From Meandrina meandrites (taxonomy: Eukaryota > Cnidaria > Anthozoa > Scleractinia > Meandrinidae): a stretch of DNA of 64,000 nt. The translations under genes were made by a program, and so were the position numbers. The notes beneath the pieces are model-generated. The model was not told the DNA's origin, ran no database searches, and saw only the letters and a program-made list of their open reading frames with translations. The stretch spans positions 51,793,150 through 51,857,149 of the forward strand of contig OY855903.1 in NCBI GenBank assembly GCA_963693305.1, in the 5' to 3' direction. Numbering within the stretch: the stretch's first letter is position 1; each line of letters starts with the position of its first letter. This document shows, in pieces, positions 11,442 to 21,215 of this stretch.

Positions 11442-11798
11442 GGAAGAATGGAACAACTGAAGGTGTCATACACCAAGTTCAAAAATGGAGAAGAGCTAGA
11501 GTGTGTAATGCAAGAGTCAAGCAGAGCTTTTTGGTATAAGAGCTCTTTTCTTATTAAAAAGGTTAAAATATATCCTTCATCTTGGCATTTCCACATGTTA
11601 TATAAGCTGAATCAACCCAAACCCTCTGAAGAGGATGTACCCCCAACACCACCAGGTGATTGTTACAAAGCGTCAAAACAAATGTTTTCTGTAAGAATGA
11701 ATGGCTTGTGGATTTTTATCTGTAATAGTCCATCTTATATATTTACTTGCAACCAGAGGCAAGTAAAAAATATTCTGATGCACAGGAAGAGCATATAA
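11442..11798 (+). CDS. Unassigned ORF after the THAP remnant
   Basis: An uninterrupted frame of about 120 codons beginning at an ATG in MEQLKVSYTKFKNGEELECV and containing KVKIYPSSWHFHML and the proline-rich EEDVPPTPPGD. I recognise no domain. Composition is protein-like and it follows the THAP remnant on the same strand within 150 bp, so it may be another piece of the same decayed transposon or gene. There is no clear splice context. It may equally be a chance ORF. Confidence 0.3.
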   Translation, partial: GRMEQLKVSYTKFKNGEELECVMQESSRAFWYKSSFLIKKVKIYPSSWHFHMLYKLNQPKPSEEDVPPTPPGDCYKASKQMFSVRMNGLWIFICNSPSYIFTCNQRQVKNILMHRKSI

Positions 11799-11799
11799 C

Positions 11800-12656
11800 A
11801 AAACTGACAAGCGTGCCATTATTGGCTGTTATTAGTGTTTTTATAAATACAGCTGCTTTTCAAAATTATGATCCAACCCTGTGTTGATGGTGTGAATTCC
11901 CCTAGCAGGCTAAACAGTGGGGGCAACTGTATTCACAAGAAAAGCACCTGCGATGTCAAATTTACTTTTTCCATGTTGTAGTGCCTGAGCCAACAGGAAG
12001 CTCCAGAACACCTTTAACAGACCTAATGGTTGAATTCCAGTGGAAGTTAAACTCGTGCTTACCTTTCTTCCGAATCGGTTTGTTTATAAATATTTTTGGT
12101 TTTTGTGCAAGACCTATCGCCCTGTCATGCGAAGACTCCAAACATACAGTATCGAAGTTTAATAATTTCATAAACAACTCTCACTCCTGATAGAGTGACT
12201 TCCAAGAATCTACTCTTTCCGTGTTGTTTGATCTTTTGTCTCGCTGTAGCCCCTTGTTTTCTTTCACTTCTTTTCAAAGAGCCTTATCCCTCTCTCCGTC
12301 GACCAGTAGTTCATAAGCGTATCGCCATGACGCTCTCCCGCTTTTTAGCCGCTTTTAGACTATTTTAGATGGTGTTAATGGCGACTTGCTTCGTGCACCT
12401 TCATCCTCGATGTTGTTGTCCGGAATAAAAAATACTCAGAGTCCTCTGAATCGATGGAACACTTGGAATCTGAATTGTCTGATGACATTTTTCATGAATC
12501 CAAATAACTGCGACGGCCGAGGATCAGACAATATGGACTTACCTACCACCGTTTGCAGCGATGGTCGAAATCGAAACACCCGCGGAAACGTGTCCAAGAT
12601 TTCCGTCAAGCAAAGTTTGAAGGGTTTCCGCCAACGTTTTCATGAAAGTCAACTGG
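11800..12656. other. No gene recognised
   Basis: AT-rich DNA without convincing exons. One stretch (12430-12510) reads as an acidic serine-rich peptide ending at a stop, which could be a degenerate coding fragment, but no family is recognisable. Confidence 0.4.
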
Positions 12657-12662
12657 CGATAA

Positions 12663-13009
12663 CCCGGCGTTACCAATCGATGAAATCGATGATCGGAAAT
12701 GCAATCAATAAATCGATATCAATCGATAAAATCAGTTAAGTGATATCGATAGGTATCGGCCAATCGATGATAGATAGTTGGATCAAAAGTGCCCGGAAGG
12801 GGAGATGGAGAGACCAAGACAGGGAAAAAAAACTGTATCGTGATAATCGATAACAATCGATAACAATCGATGCCAATCGATAAGGTCGCAAAAAACTTCT
12901 TCATCGATTGGCCATCGATTATCAATATCAATCGCTTAATTGATATCGATTGCCATCGATTGATATCGATTTTAATCGATCATCGATTTCATCGATTGGT
13001 AACGCCGGG
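12663..13009. mobile_element. 347-bp element made of ATCGAT motifs, CGATAA target duplication
   Basis: The ends CCCGGCGTTACCAATCGAT and ATCGATTGGTAACGCCGGG are inverted repeats, and CGATAA flanks both (12657-12662, 13010-13015). About 18 copies of ATCGAT are scattered through both halves, leaving only about 60 bp of ordinary sequence in the centre (GCCCGGAAGGGGAG and after). No ORF. The superfamily is uncertain. Confidence 0.75.
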
Positions 13010-13324
13010 CGATAAATAAATTTTATTTCGCGTTCAAAACTCCTTAACAGCCGCAAATTTAACTCTTCTGCAGCTAAAGGGTTTTGTCTCGTTAAACGGT
13101 CGGAATAAACACCATCAAAATAAAAGGTACAGAACTTTTATGTTCGGCGAGCCGTGGAGTGTATCGCGACATTCAGTCTGGCATTGTCGGCTTTGTTAGA
13201 ATTACATGTAATCGGGAATCTTTCATAGTTGAGGTATACAAAACCGTTTATATTAGTTTCATTTCCTTTCCAAACGCAAAAGCCTTGAAATTGAAGGTAA
13301 AGTCTCGAAAAAAAAAGCTATCAG

Positions 13325-13600
13325 ATTTTAGTTAAAACGGACGTTTCGCATCAGATCAAAACAAAGCAACGTGCATTTTAGGCATTTTTACAAGGTTTAT
13401 TAGACATTGAGTTTCTCGAGAATGCTCTAGAATTTAACCGCGGCGTCACTTATATAAATGATTTAAAGTGAGATGTTTTAAATAGTATACAAAACGTTAC
13501 CGTTCTTTGAGAAGATTTTTGGTAAATAATTTTTGCACTTACTGATGGAACGTTCAGCGAAAACCGTCTTAAAACCTTCATTAATTCGTGGGGATTTAAC
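13325..13600 (+). repeat. Dispersed repeat, copy 1 (partner at 27547)
   Basis: Shares long collinear blocks with 27547-27800, for example TTTTTACAAGGTTT, GAGAATGCT, TAGAATTTAACCGC and ACCGTTCTTTGAG. Identity looks moderate (roughly 75-80% by eye), so the copies are old. Nature unknown; no ORF. Confidence 0.65.
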
Positions 13601-13996
13601 GAATTTCCTTAATTCTTTTTTTTAATCTTTCCCAAATTTTTTTAAAAAAATAGGGGTTAGGTGCACTGAAGCTAATCCGATTCGAATGACCGATCTAGCC
13701 GTTAAACGTAACCTTCCTATTTGCGTATAACGAAAAGAGGAAACTTATTACTTATGGGCTTCATGGGAAAAAGTCTTCAATGAATTGAGACGTTAGTAGG
13801 CGGGATCGCGATGAAAACTCTCAGTTAGGCGAGATGGCGGGATAAGGGCCAAATAATTCAAATCCTAACAACGAGACATAAGGACTGACAAGAATCACTG
13901 GTCCAATGACTCAGTTGCCTTTGTCAAGAAAGACAAATAAACACGGGTAATTGTTTAGTCAAATGATGCAAACCACAGAAATTCGAGGTCCCCTGT

Positions 13997-14379
13997 TTTA
14001 TGAGTCAAATGAGTCTATGAGTCTTGAGTCATGAGTCAATGAGTCAGGGTTATTTTATTAACAAAGTAGGTTATTATATATTGAACCATAGTTTGCCTGT
14101 ATTTAATTTAGCTTAGAAGCACTCCACTTGCGTACAGTTAGATCTACTCTGGATTGCTTGTGGTTAGTTCCACTCCAGTGTGCTTGCGGTTAGTTCCAAT
14201 CCAGTTTGCTGGCATTTAGTTCCACTCTGGTTTGCTTGCGTTTAGTTCCATTCTGGTTTGCTTGCGGTTAGCTTTTGTTAGTTAGCAAGGACAGCACTAT
14301 TTTCAAATTAGTAACCATAATTTTAAATTTGACTCATTGACTCATTGACTCATGACCCATGACTCATTTGACTCATAAA
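13997..14379. mobile_element. GAGTCA-rich palindromic element carrying a 26-bp minisatellite
   Basis: The left end TTTATGAGTCAAATGAGTC is matched by GACTCATTTGACTCATAAA at the right, and both ends iterate ATGAGTC/TGAGTCA. The interior holds about six 26-bp units (see 14128-14275). No coding capacity. The target duplication is unclear. Confidence 0.7.
14128..14275 (+). repeat. 26-bp minisatellite, about 6 units
   Basis: Units approximate GCTTGCGGTTAGTTCCACTC plus TGGTTT. The same unit recurs about seven times at 35396-35580, and the sequence following each array (GGTTAGCTTT, then a TTAGYAAGG and TAGCAC/CAGCAC block) is also shared, so both arrays descend from one sequence. Confidence 0.85.
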
Positions 14380-15050
14380 TACTTTACTCTCCAGTAATTA
14401 TCTTTGTTCGACAAGAAAAGTTCTCTGTTTGGGCCTTCCCTGGGTATTTATACTGAACAATGACGAGTGTCGCTGAAACGAATATTTTAACCTCACTGTT
14501 TAACCTAGCATGTTTTCATCCGCACCTTGAGTTGTTCTGTGAAATGACACAGGCTTTCAAAGGACAGAGAGAGCTGCTTTTCCTTCTTTACGCATAAAGA
14601 ACCGAAATTATGTAGGTGCACTTCGAAAACAAAATTTTTTTTCGGTGACTCCTCTCCTGTGAGCATGGCGACTGTTGTTGATACGAATATTTTAATCCAC
14701 TTTCTGCTTTTTAAATCCATAGGACTTTGCAGATGATTCTTAGCACTTTATATTCCTTGTAAGTATGACTAGTTCATCGGCTAAACGTGTCTTTTACTGA
14801 CATCCGATAATAATAATAATGCAATATTGAGCAAGCAGCACGTAATAGATTAGTCAAGCTTGAAATCTGAGAATTCCGAGTTCTTGTGAGCGTTAGCTAT
14901 GCATGGAAAGGAAATGGGGGACAGCACGAAGCAAAGAAAAGTTCTTTGACCTCAGTGGGATTCGAACCCACGACCCGGCTGTCTTTTCTTGTTTGTTCAT
15001 ATAACGATTTTTTCGTTTCCTACCTACTTTCGACCTACTTTCCCATTTGC
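14380..15050. other. Upstream region of the VGAT-like gene
   Basis: Two sentences of sequence are notable: a truncated tRNA-like B box on the minus strand (about 14947-14980, GTGGGTTCGAATCCCAC) suggesting a SINE fragment, and a polypyrimidine tract ending CCCATTTGCAG at 15051, a good splice acceptor, implying a non-coding 5' exon further upstream. I see no coding exon here. Confidence 0.5.
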
Positions 15051-15067
15051 AGGATAGAGCTCAAACA

Positions 15068-16396
15068 ATGGCTGAAAGCTACTCATTAATGAACAAGACG
15101 AATGACGGCAGCATCACGGACGAACAAATCATTCTTGATCTGCAGTCCTCAGACGTCGAAAGTTCGTCGGATGATGAAGTAAACGCAACCAAACTCGCTC
15201 CCTGCCCCTCCCCAGTGAAAATACCCGCATGGAAAGCAACGATAAATATTGTTAGTTACACACTTGGTGTTGGGATGTTGGCCATGCCGTATGCAGTTGC
15301 ACACGGGGGAATAGCAGCTTTGTTGTTTCTTTTCATCATTCCATTCATCTACTGGTGTGCCAACAAAGTGATCATAGAATGTCTTTACGATCAACACAAA
15401 AAAGGGAGAGCTCGTGTACGCGCAACCTGGAAGGAAATCGGCGAGGTTCTCTCTCCAAACTACGGTGGTTTCATTGTCATTTTTCTTCAAAGCTTCATTC
15501 TTTTCATAGTGTCGAGTTCGTATTTGATTCTCTGTGGATCGCTCATGCTTCATATTTTGCCATCACTGCCTATAAATCAAGCCTTGTGGACTTGCATAGC
15601 AGCGATTCTCGTCTCCCCCACAGCGCTCTTCAAGTCTTATTCGCAAATTGCATGGCTGAGCTTGTTCGGTATGGTCACATTATTTGCAACAGTTGGAGTC
15701 ATCGTATGGCAGAGTATGGCGCACATAGACCAATGGGACATCACTGCGATCCTCTTTTGGGACAACGAAGGAGTGTTAATGTCGCTCGGCATTTTACTGT
15801 ACAGTTACGCGTTTTTTGAACTGACGCCTTCACTGGAGGGCAGCATGGAAAATAGAGCGCAGCTGGGCCAGGGTATGGCTTGGGCTCTGTTAATAGCTGC
15901 AAGCGTCAACATCCCTTTTTCTCTGTGCGCTTTCCTGTGGTTCGGCTCTGACACGGATGAAATCGTTGTCAATAATCTACCGCCTGGTCCAATTCACAAA
16001 ACTATAGTAACCGGTTTTGTGCTAAGTTTTTTATTTTCCTATGCATTGCCCCTTCAACCCGCGTTCCTACTGCTTGAGGAATCAAAAACCTTTGAAAGAC
16101 TTTCCACTAAATTTTCTTATTCGCTATGTTACACTGTTTTGCGTATCTCCATTGTTTCTTTCACGCTCATCCTCGCAGTTCTAATTCCACATTTTGCATT
16201 AATGTCGTTTTTTGACGGAAGCTTGATTTCGCCTTTTCTGGCATTCATTATTCCTTGCATGGTTTATTTTAAGTTAAGACGCCACCAACTAAATGCGTGC
16301 CAAATTACTGCTCTTTCATTTTTATTTGTTTTCGGGGTCATTGTGGTTTTGTTAAGTATTCTTTTGTTTTTTGCTAAGGCTATAGCTTCCTTTTAA
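15068..16396 (+). CDS. VGAT/SLC32-like amino acid transporter, 442 aa
   Basis: Member of the amino acid/auxin permease group, most like vesicular inhibitory amino acid transporters that load GABA or glycine into vesicles by proton exchange. An acidic serine-rich cytosolic N-terminus of about 50 residues precedes about ten membrane segments. VGAT-like landmarks: GMLAMPYAVAHGG in the first segment, IIECLY and a VRATWKEIGE stretch, TPSLEGSM, EIVVNNLPPG, and IPHFALM near the C-terminus. The start is the ATG at 15068; the frame stays open upstream only to a splice acceptor at 15051. The whole coding region is one exon. Substrate is not proven; cnidarians have several VGAT-like paralogues, so plasma-membrane or lysosomal amino acid transport is possible. 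Long length and clean frame make it clearly functional. Confidence 0.92.
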   Translation: MAESYSLMNKTNDGSITDEQIILDLQSSDVESSSDDEVNATKLAPCPSPVKIPAWKATINIVSYTLGVGMLAMPYAVAHGGIAALLFLFIIPFIYWCANKVIIECLYDQHKKGRARVRATWKEIGEVLSPNYGGFIVIFLQSFILFIVSSSYLILCGSLMLHILPSLPINQALWTCIAAILVSPTALFKSYSQIAWLSLFGMVTLFATVGVIVWQSMAHIDQWDITAILFWDNEGVLMSLGILLYSYAFFELTPSLEGSMENRAQLGQGMAWALLIAASVNIPFSLCAFLWFGSDTDEIVVNNLPPGPIHKTIVTGFVLSFLFSYALPLQPAFLLLEESKTFERLSTKFSYSLCYTVLRISIVSFTLILAVLIPHFALMSFFDGSLISPFLAFIIPCMVYFKLRRHQLNACQITALSFLFVFGVIVVLLSILLFFAKAIASF

Positions 16397-16770
16397 TCAC
16401 AGTTTCTTATGAGGAAAATGTACAATTACGTAGCATAAAAAGAAACTTTTTTTTCACTGACGAGCTTCCCGACATTTCGTGCCTTTGGTTGCATGGTGGT
16501 TAAAGGTAATTGTTTTTTAAACATGAAACATATTCTCCCAACGCAACCGTGGACAGTGAGTTCGGACAGTGACTTTTGTGGCGTCGTCAGTGACCAGCCG
16601 CTGTCCGGGAATGAGCCCGCGCTCCTCCCCGTGGAGGACTCGAGAGAGGAGTGGTAGTGTCTTACTGCGAGAGAGTGGCGGAAATTGAGCCTAGCGTTTA
16701 GTTAGCGACTGAAAGATCTAGAGACACATCAAATGAACTAAAAAAATCAAACGATCTGTCAATTAAAATA

Positions 16771-17108
16771 CCGTAAAATTCTTGGTCATAAGCCCTGGGC
16801 TTACACAACTCCATAAGCGGTCTTGGGTGGGCTTATAAACGGAGGGGCTTATATCCGGGGGGAGGGGAGCTTAAAAGCGGATTAAAAAAATGTTTCGAAA
16901 CGAGCCACGGCAGTGTTGATCGAAATACGTTTTTAAGTTAAAAAGTCACAATAAAGCAACCTTTAGCCTTGTCCAGTACTGTCCTGCCCTATCCTATTCA
17001 GTACTGTCATCCAGCAGAGGGGGGGGGCTGGATGTATTTTTTTTCTTTCCAGGTAAATGGGCCAATAACCGGGGGGGAGGGGGGCTTATAAGTGGCGGAA
17101 TTTTACGG
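16771..17108. mobile_element. TA-flanked MITE with CCGTAAAATTC ends (338 bp)
   Basis: CCGTAAAATTC at the left and GAATTTTACGG at the right are inverted, with TA on each side (16769-16770, 17109-17110), as for Tc1/mariner elements. The interior has repeated GGGGGCTTATA/GGGCTTATAA words near both ends. It contains an AATAAA at 16950-16955 that could serve the upstream transporter gene. Confidence 0.75.
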
Positions 17109-17110
17109 TA

Positions 17111-17970
17111 CATCACCTTGCTGCTGCTGTTATACATTTGTTGTTATTATACTCTGTGGAGAAAAATGGTATGTCTTTCAGGGGCGCAGGCTTTTCTGGC
17201 CCAAAGAGACACTCACTGAAGCAACAAGAAACACACTTTAGCAATGATGGGCATTAACTTGGGCTCTGTGCACATTGCATGCGAATTTCAAACCCCTTTG
17301 TATCCCCCAGGGCAGAGTCCTGTATGGTCCTGTCCGGGTGGAGGAAAGGCTTACATGTACATCATGTTCAAAGAGAATAGACGGGGGGTGGATCCTGAAA
17401 ATTCAGAAAGGGGGGGGGGGGGGGGGGTACAAAAACTTCCGGAAAGAGGGCAACATCGACCTTTACCCTGATAGCACAAACATTCGTTTTCACTATGTAT
17501 AAAACAGCATAACATTTCTTGCTATTTTTAATAAATAAAACATTCACTAGAATTTGACTCAAGCAGAGACAATGCTTTGTAAGGTTAATAAAATATTTCA
17601 TTTTATTCTCAAAATGTAGTTATTATAAAACAATATTCTTATACCCATAGATTTATAGTCACTCACTCATTTACTCATAAAATATATTAGCCTTCCTTTT
17701 ATGTCAATAAAGGGGGTGAGTTATAGGGCTGTTTAACCTGTAACCTTGTTTAACTTAACCCGTGAAATAGTAGGTAAATAAACTTTCAGATACTTTTGTA
17801 CACTAAATCATTCCATTGCTTTCTTTTGTTTAGTTTTGACTATGATGCACTAATTGTTAGATGTCGACTCACGGGTTAAATAAAATCACTCTAATACAAC
17901 TTGTTGTCTTTTGTTATTTCCATTGTTTTTCACAAAAAATCAAGTTACATTTTGAGATTGTTACTTTCAG
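17111..17970. other. No gene recognised; includes a G tract
   Basis: A run of about 17 G residues lies at 17410-17427. The rest is AT-rich spacer with no credible exon. Short ORFs across the G tract are composition artefacts. Confidence 0.5.
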
Positions 17971-17981
17971 TAGCAGTGGCG

Positions 17982-18109
17982 GATCTAGGGGAGGGGCCCA
18001 GAGACCCCACCTTATTTTTGTAGGGCCGAGAAAAATTATCTTTGATAGGGCCATCATCCAGGGACTGGATGATTGGGCCCCCCACTTATCTGAAGCTCTG
18101 GATCCGCCA
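17982..18109. mobile_element. hAT-type MITE remnant (CAGTGGCGGATC end)
   Basis: CAGTGGCGGATCTAGGGG at the left and CTGGATCCGCCA at the right are imperfect inverted repeats of the form common in hAT non-autonomous elements. The right tip and target duplication are decayed. Confidence 0.5.
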
Positions 18110-18166
18110 AAATTTTATCACTTCTTTCATAAGTAAAGGAATTTAAGTTAGAAATTTATAATTTAA

Positions 18167-18552
18167 AGGGGCACTGTCACAAGCATAACTTCAAAAATTC
18201 AACAGTCCAAACACATGTTTACACCATTGGAAACCTATTAACAGTGGTCACGTTTTTGTAAAATTACTATACCAGTGCACTGAAGCTAAAAATAGAGTGA
18301 TATCTCTGTGATACCATCTGGAACTTTTGATCTCAACTTGAAAAAGTCAGCCTGACTTTTTCAAGTTCTGTCCTTGTGGTTTGGAAAAATTGATGAAAAC
18401 TATTTACGGTTACCTTCTTCTTTAAACTATTTGCTAGATATCCTTCCCTTTACATTCTAGGGGCATTTCCTGTATGGTTGAAAGTACGTAGTCGTAATTT
18501 TGGTGCCGTTTTAGAAAAAAAAAGCCAAAAAAAAGTCTGTGACAGTGTCCCT
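18167..18552. mobile_element. TTAA-flanked MITE (386 bp), CACTGTCAC ends
   Basis: AGGGGCACTGTCAC and GTGACAGTGTCCCT are inverted repeats, each abutting TTAA (18163-18166, 18553-18556). There is a local inverted pair AACTTGAAAAAGTC/GACTTTTTCAAGTT inside. No ORF. Confidence 0.75.
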
Positions 18553-18629
18553 TTAAATCAAGAACCTTAACTGACCATCCAAGGATATGAATTAGAAGGT
18601 TGCAGACAGAAAGATTTCTATGTTGCTGC

Positions 18630-18885
18630 CCCAATGCTGTGTAACACTTAACCAGATAAGATCAGACAAGGAAAATCACTGGACTCTTGAATCATTTCTA
18701 AAAACATTCTACCTTTTTGAACAGGCTTTTTGTCCATAAATTAGTAATTGTTTATTGTTTTATTTTCTTCTTGCATTTTTAGCCTGTTTTTTAAAGCACC
18801 ATTGATTCCGGTGCTATAAAAATTATTATAATAATTGCTATTGTTATTCTGTTATTGTTATTGTAATGTTATTAAGGTCACTGCC
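18630..18885 (+). pseudogene. 3' end of a non-LTR retrotransposon
   Basis: A decayed frame includes ESFLKTFYLFEQAF followed by a stop, resembling the extreme C-terminus of LINE reverse-transcriptase proteins, then an AT-rich 3' tail ending in short TTATTG repeats. The 5' part is missing, as usual for truncated LINE copies. Compare the clearer copy at 41380. Confidence 0.5.
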
Positions 18886-18889
18886 TTAG

Positions 18890-19160
18890 GGTGGGTTTTC
18901 ACTTGACTGTAGAAAGTAATTCAAATTTGCTTTGGTTTTGCATAACTATGCTCAGTGACTGGCTTAAAAAATTTGCACCACTTTCTCAACCAATTAGAAA
19001 TAAAACCAAAACCAATTGCAACTTGCCCACACACATTTTCCTACAGTTCATGCTGGCTACGTATTTCCTTTGAGTTTTGATTTATTCACTGGATTGTCTG
19101 TGTCCTTTGTGATTGGCTAAAGTGATTACTTTGGTTTTGGTTTTACAACGTGCAATCAAT
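18890..19160 (+). mobile_element. Uninterrupted copy of the TTTTCA-end MITE family
   Basis: GGGTTTTCACTTGACTG at the left end, then CTCAGTGACTGGCTTAAAAAATTTG, CAACCAATTAGAAATAAAACC and TGTGTCCTTTGTGATTGGC. Comparison with 23929-26010 shows where the 1.8-kb palindrome entered that other copy. The right end is decayed and abuts the Harbinger-like element at 19168. Confidence 0.7.
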
Positions 19161-19167
19161 CAACTTA

Positions 19168-19468
19168 CACAGGACAAAATGCACATGTTTCCGTATTTCT
19201 GAAACGTGGCGGAAACATGCAACTCCATGTTTCCATTACGTTTGCGTCTTGCGGAAACCTGAAAATTCAAATCTACGTGATTCCGTCATGTTTCCGGAAC
19301 GGAAATGTACAAGAAGTGGTCCAGTTCCGCTGTGTACGCAGCAACGGAAACGTGAGCAAACGTCACGAAACCGCTAACGGAAACACAGGTTATCCGTCGT
19401 GTTTCCGGATCGGTTTCACATGTTTCTGTGACGTTTCTGTTTACGGATTCTTGGAATTTCGTCCTGTG
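19168..19468. mobile_element. Harbinger-like MITE (301 bp), TTA target duplication
   Basis: The ends CACAGGACAAAAT and ATTTCGTCCTGTG are inverted repeats flanked by TTA on both sides (19165-19167, 19469-19471), the target of PIF/Harbinger elements. The interior repeats GGAAAC or GTTTCC at least eight times, mostly within CGGAAAC.GT contexts. Confidence 0.7.
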
Positions 19469-19536
19469 TTAACTTGAAAACCTCTCTGCATGTTGCTCAC
19501 TTTCAATTAACAGTTTAACTCTTTCACTGTGACAAC

Positions 19537-21084
19537 TTACTCAGTTTTTAATTTTTTAAAGCACATTTTTGCTATATGGATTAAGCAAAACTTCAGGCAA
19601 AAATAAAACAAAATTAAAAGACAGAGAATTACCACTCCAATCAAAAGCAACACATCTAGAAGATAGACCTGGAAAAAATATAAATTGTCAGCTTGGCTTC
19701 GTAAATGCAATCCTGCATTGTTATATAGCCCGTACTCTATCCAATCACACGCCTCCTCGGTCGGAGTCACACGCCTGTGACGAATCAGTTTCGAAACCTT
19801 CAGTGCATTCTCTTTATATTGGGGATTTCTGATGACTTCAGTGATAGCATTTGTGACCTGGATTGGAGTCAGATCTTGTAAGTCTAGTATTACACCGATA
19901 CCTGCCTCTTGTACTTTCATTGCATTTGCAGGTTGGTCGCCAAATAACGGTAAGACAACCATAGGAGTGCCGTGATATGCACCTTCAAGAACACTGTTTA
20001 AGCCACCGTGCGTAAAAAACACCTTCGTAGCTGTGTGCCCTAAGAGGTCATTTTGCTGCATCCATGGAACAATTCTGATGTTCTTGCTAACATTCTGAGG
20101 AAGTTTACCTTTAAACTTCCAAATAACTTTAGCAGGGACTTGAGCAAGCCCAGATGCTATAGTCTCCACAAAGTCAGACTTGAAGTTTGAAATTACTGTC
20201 CCAAATGAAACGAGCACTAAATCTTTGGGATTTTCTTGAGTGATGAAGTTTTCTGTTTCGGGTGGAAGTGGTTTAGGAGGGTCTGGCAGAATAGGACCAA
20301 TCACTTTGACATGTGCTCCAAATGGTCTGGGAAAATCGAATGCAAAATCATTAGGAATCAAAAGCAGTCCTGTAGCTTTGAAAACCTCACTGAGGCTTGA
20401 AAACTGACTGTGATTCACGTGCGATCTCCAGAGATCCTCAAAAGGTGGCATGAATACGAACTCGTGCATTACATAACCAAGGCAGTACAGCAAAAGGTTT
20501 TGTACTCTGTCTAGAAATGATAATCTCTTAGGAAGTTTTACAGTTCCATGAGGAACATAAGCCACGGGGGAGGGGAAATTGTGAATAAAGCTCACATAAG
20601 GGTCCACAAATCCGATGGGGGCCAAATCGACACGATTAACTTTAAGAAGGTCTGCCACAATCGCGCAACAAATACTTGTAATATCGCAAACAACCAGGTG
20701 CACGTCTCCTAAGCTCTTCAAAACATCCCCATTTTTCAGCAAACTCTCGCAAGTAGCTTTCCAGAAGTCGTTTCTCTCGGTGATGTTAAGCTTTCCTTCT
20801 GCTTCTTTCAGTATCACGTTTTCCAGATCTTCGCCCGTTATTGGAGTATCGTATGATTTCACTTCAAGCCCAGCTAAACTTTCACTGAGGTCGTTCTCTT
20901 GCCAAATCGGGACAACAAGAGTGTATTTGTACCCTCTCTGCCTGAGCTCTCGTCCAATTTTTACGAACACAAGTCCATGGCTCGTTCCTATGCTCGGTAT
21001 TCCTACGATATGATGATTTAAATCTTTGCTCACAGCAAAAGAAGAAAATATAAACAAAGTTAGAGCTGTGATCAACTTGTGCAT
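19537..21084 (-). CDS. UDP-glucuronosyltransferase (UGT), 515 aa, single exon
   Basis: Transfers a sugar from a UDP-sugar to small lipophilic acceptors, used in detoxification; an ER-lumen enzyme anchored by one C-terminal membrane helix. A signal peptide (about residues 1-19) starts at ATG 21084. The acceptor-side catalytic histidine is in GTSHGLVFV (H36) and the partner aspartate in LVVCDI (D134). The UGT signature spans about 341-384, including FFTHGGLNSVLEGAYHGTP and FGDQPANA. Hydrophobic anchor about 473-495, then a basic tail ending KKLKTE, which fits a KxKxx ER-retrieval signal. Length is that of full UGTs. The coding region has no intron, which fits either a retrocopy ancestry or the intron-poor UGT expansions in invertebrates. 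Sugar donor and acceptor cannot be read from sequence. Confidence 0.95.
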   Translation of the reverse strand: MHKLITALTLFIFSSFAVSKDLNHHIVGIPSIGTSHGLVFVKIGRELRQRGYKYTLVVPIWQENDLSESLAGLEVKSYDTPITGEDLENVILKEAEGKLNITERNDFWKATCESLLKNGDVLKSLGDVHLVVCDITSICCAIVADLLKVNRVDLAPIGFVDPYVSFIHNFPSPVAYVPHGTVKLPKRLSFLDRVQNLLLYCLGYVMHEFVFMPPFEDLWRSHVNHSQFSSLSEVFKATGLLLIPNDFAFDFPRPFGAHVKVIGPILPDPPKPLPPETENFITQENPKDLVLVSFGTVISNFKSDFVETIASGLAQVPAKVIWKFKGKLPQNVSKNIRIVPWMQQNDLLGHTATKVFFTHGGLNSVLEGAYHGTPMVVLPLFGDQPANAMKVQEAGIGVILDLQDLTPIQVTNAITEVIRNPQYKENALKVSKLIRHRRVTPTEEACDWIEYGLYNNAGLHLRSQADNLYFFQVYLLDVLLLIGVVILCLLILFYFCLKFCLIHIAKMCFKKLKTE

Positions 21085-21215
21085 TTTTGCAGCTCCTTTG
21101 CTCAGCTAAGCAGGCTTTTGCTTGCGCCCGCGATAAGTCAAACGTTGGAAATCACGCAACGCTAAATGTTGCGTGACGATTGCGCGACGGCTTTCAAAAC
21201 GTCACTTGCTCAAAG

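Noticed and set aside
14947..14980. tRNA gene on the minus strand (GTGGGTTCGAATCCCAC)
   Set aside because: Only the T arm is recognisable; there is no matching D arm or acceptor stem. Probably a SINE fragment.
15047..15067. Upstream extension of the VGAT-like frame to TTG at 15047
   Set aside because: It begins at a non-ATG codon inside a splice acceptor (TTTGCAG); the first ATG is at 15068.
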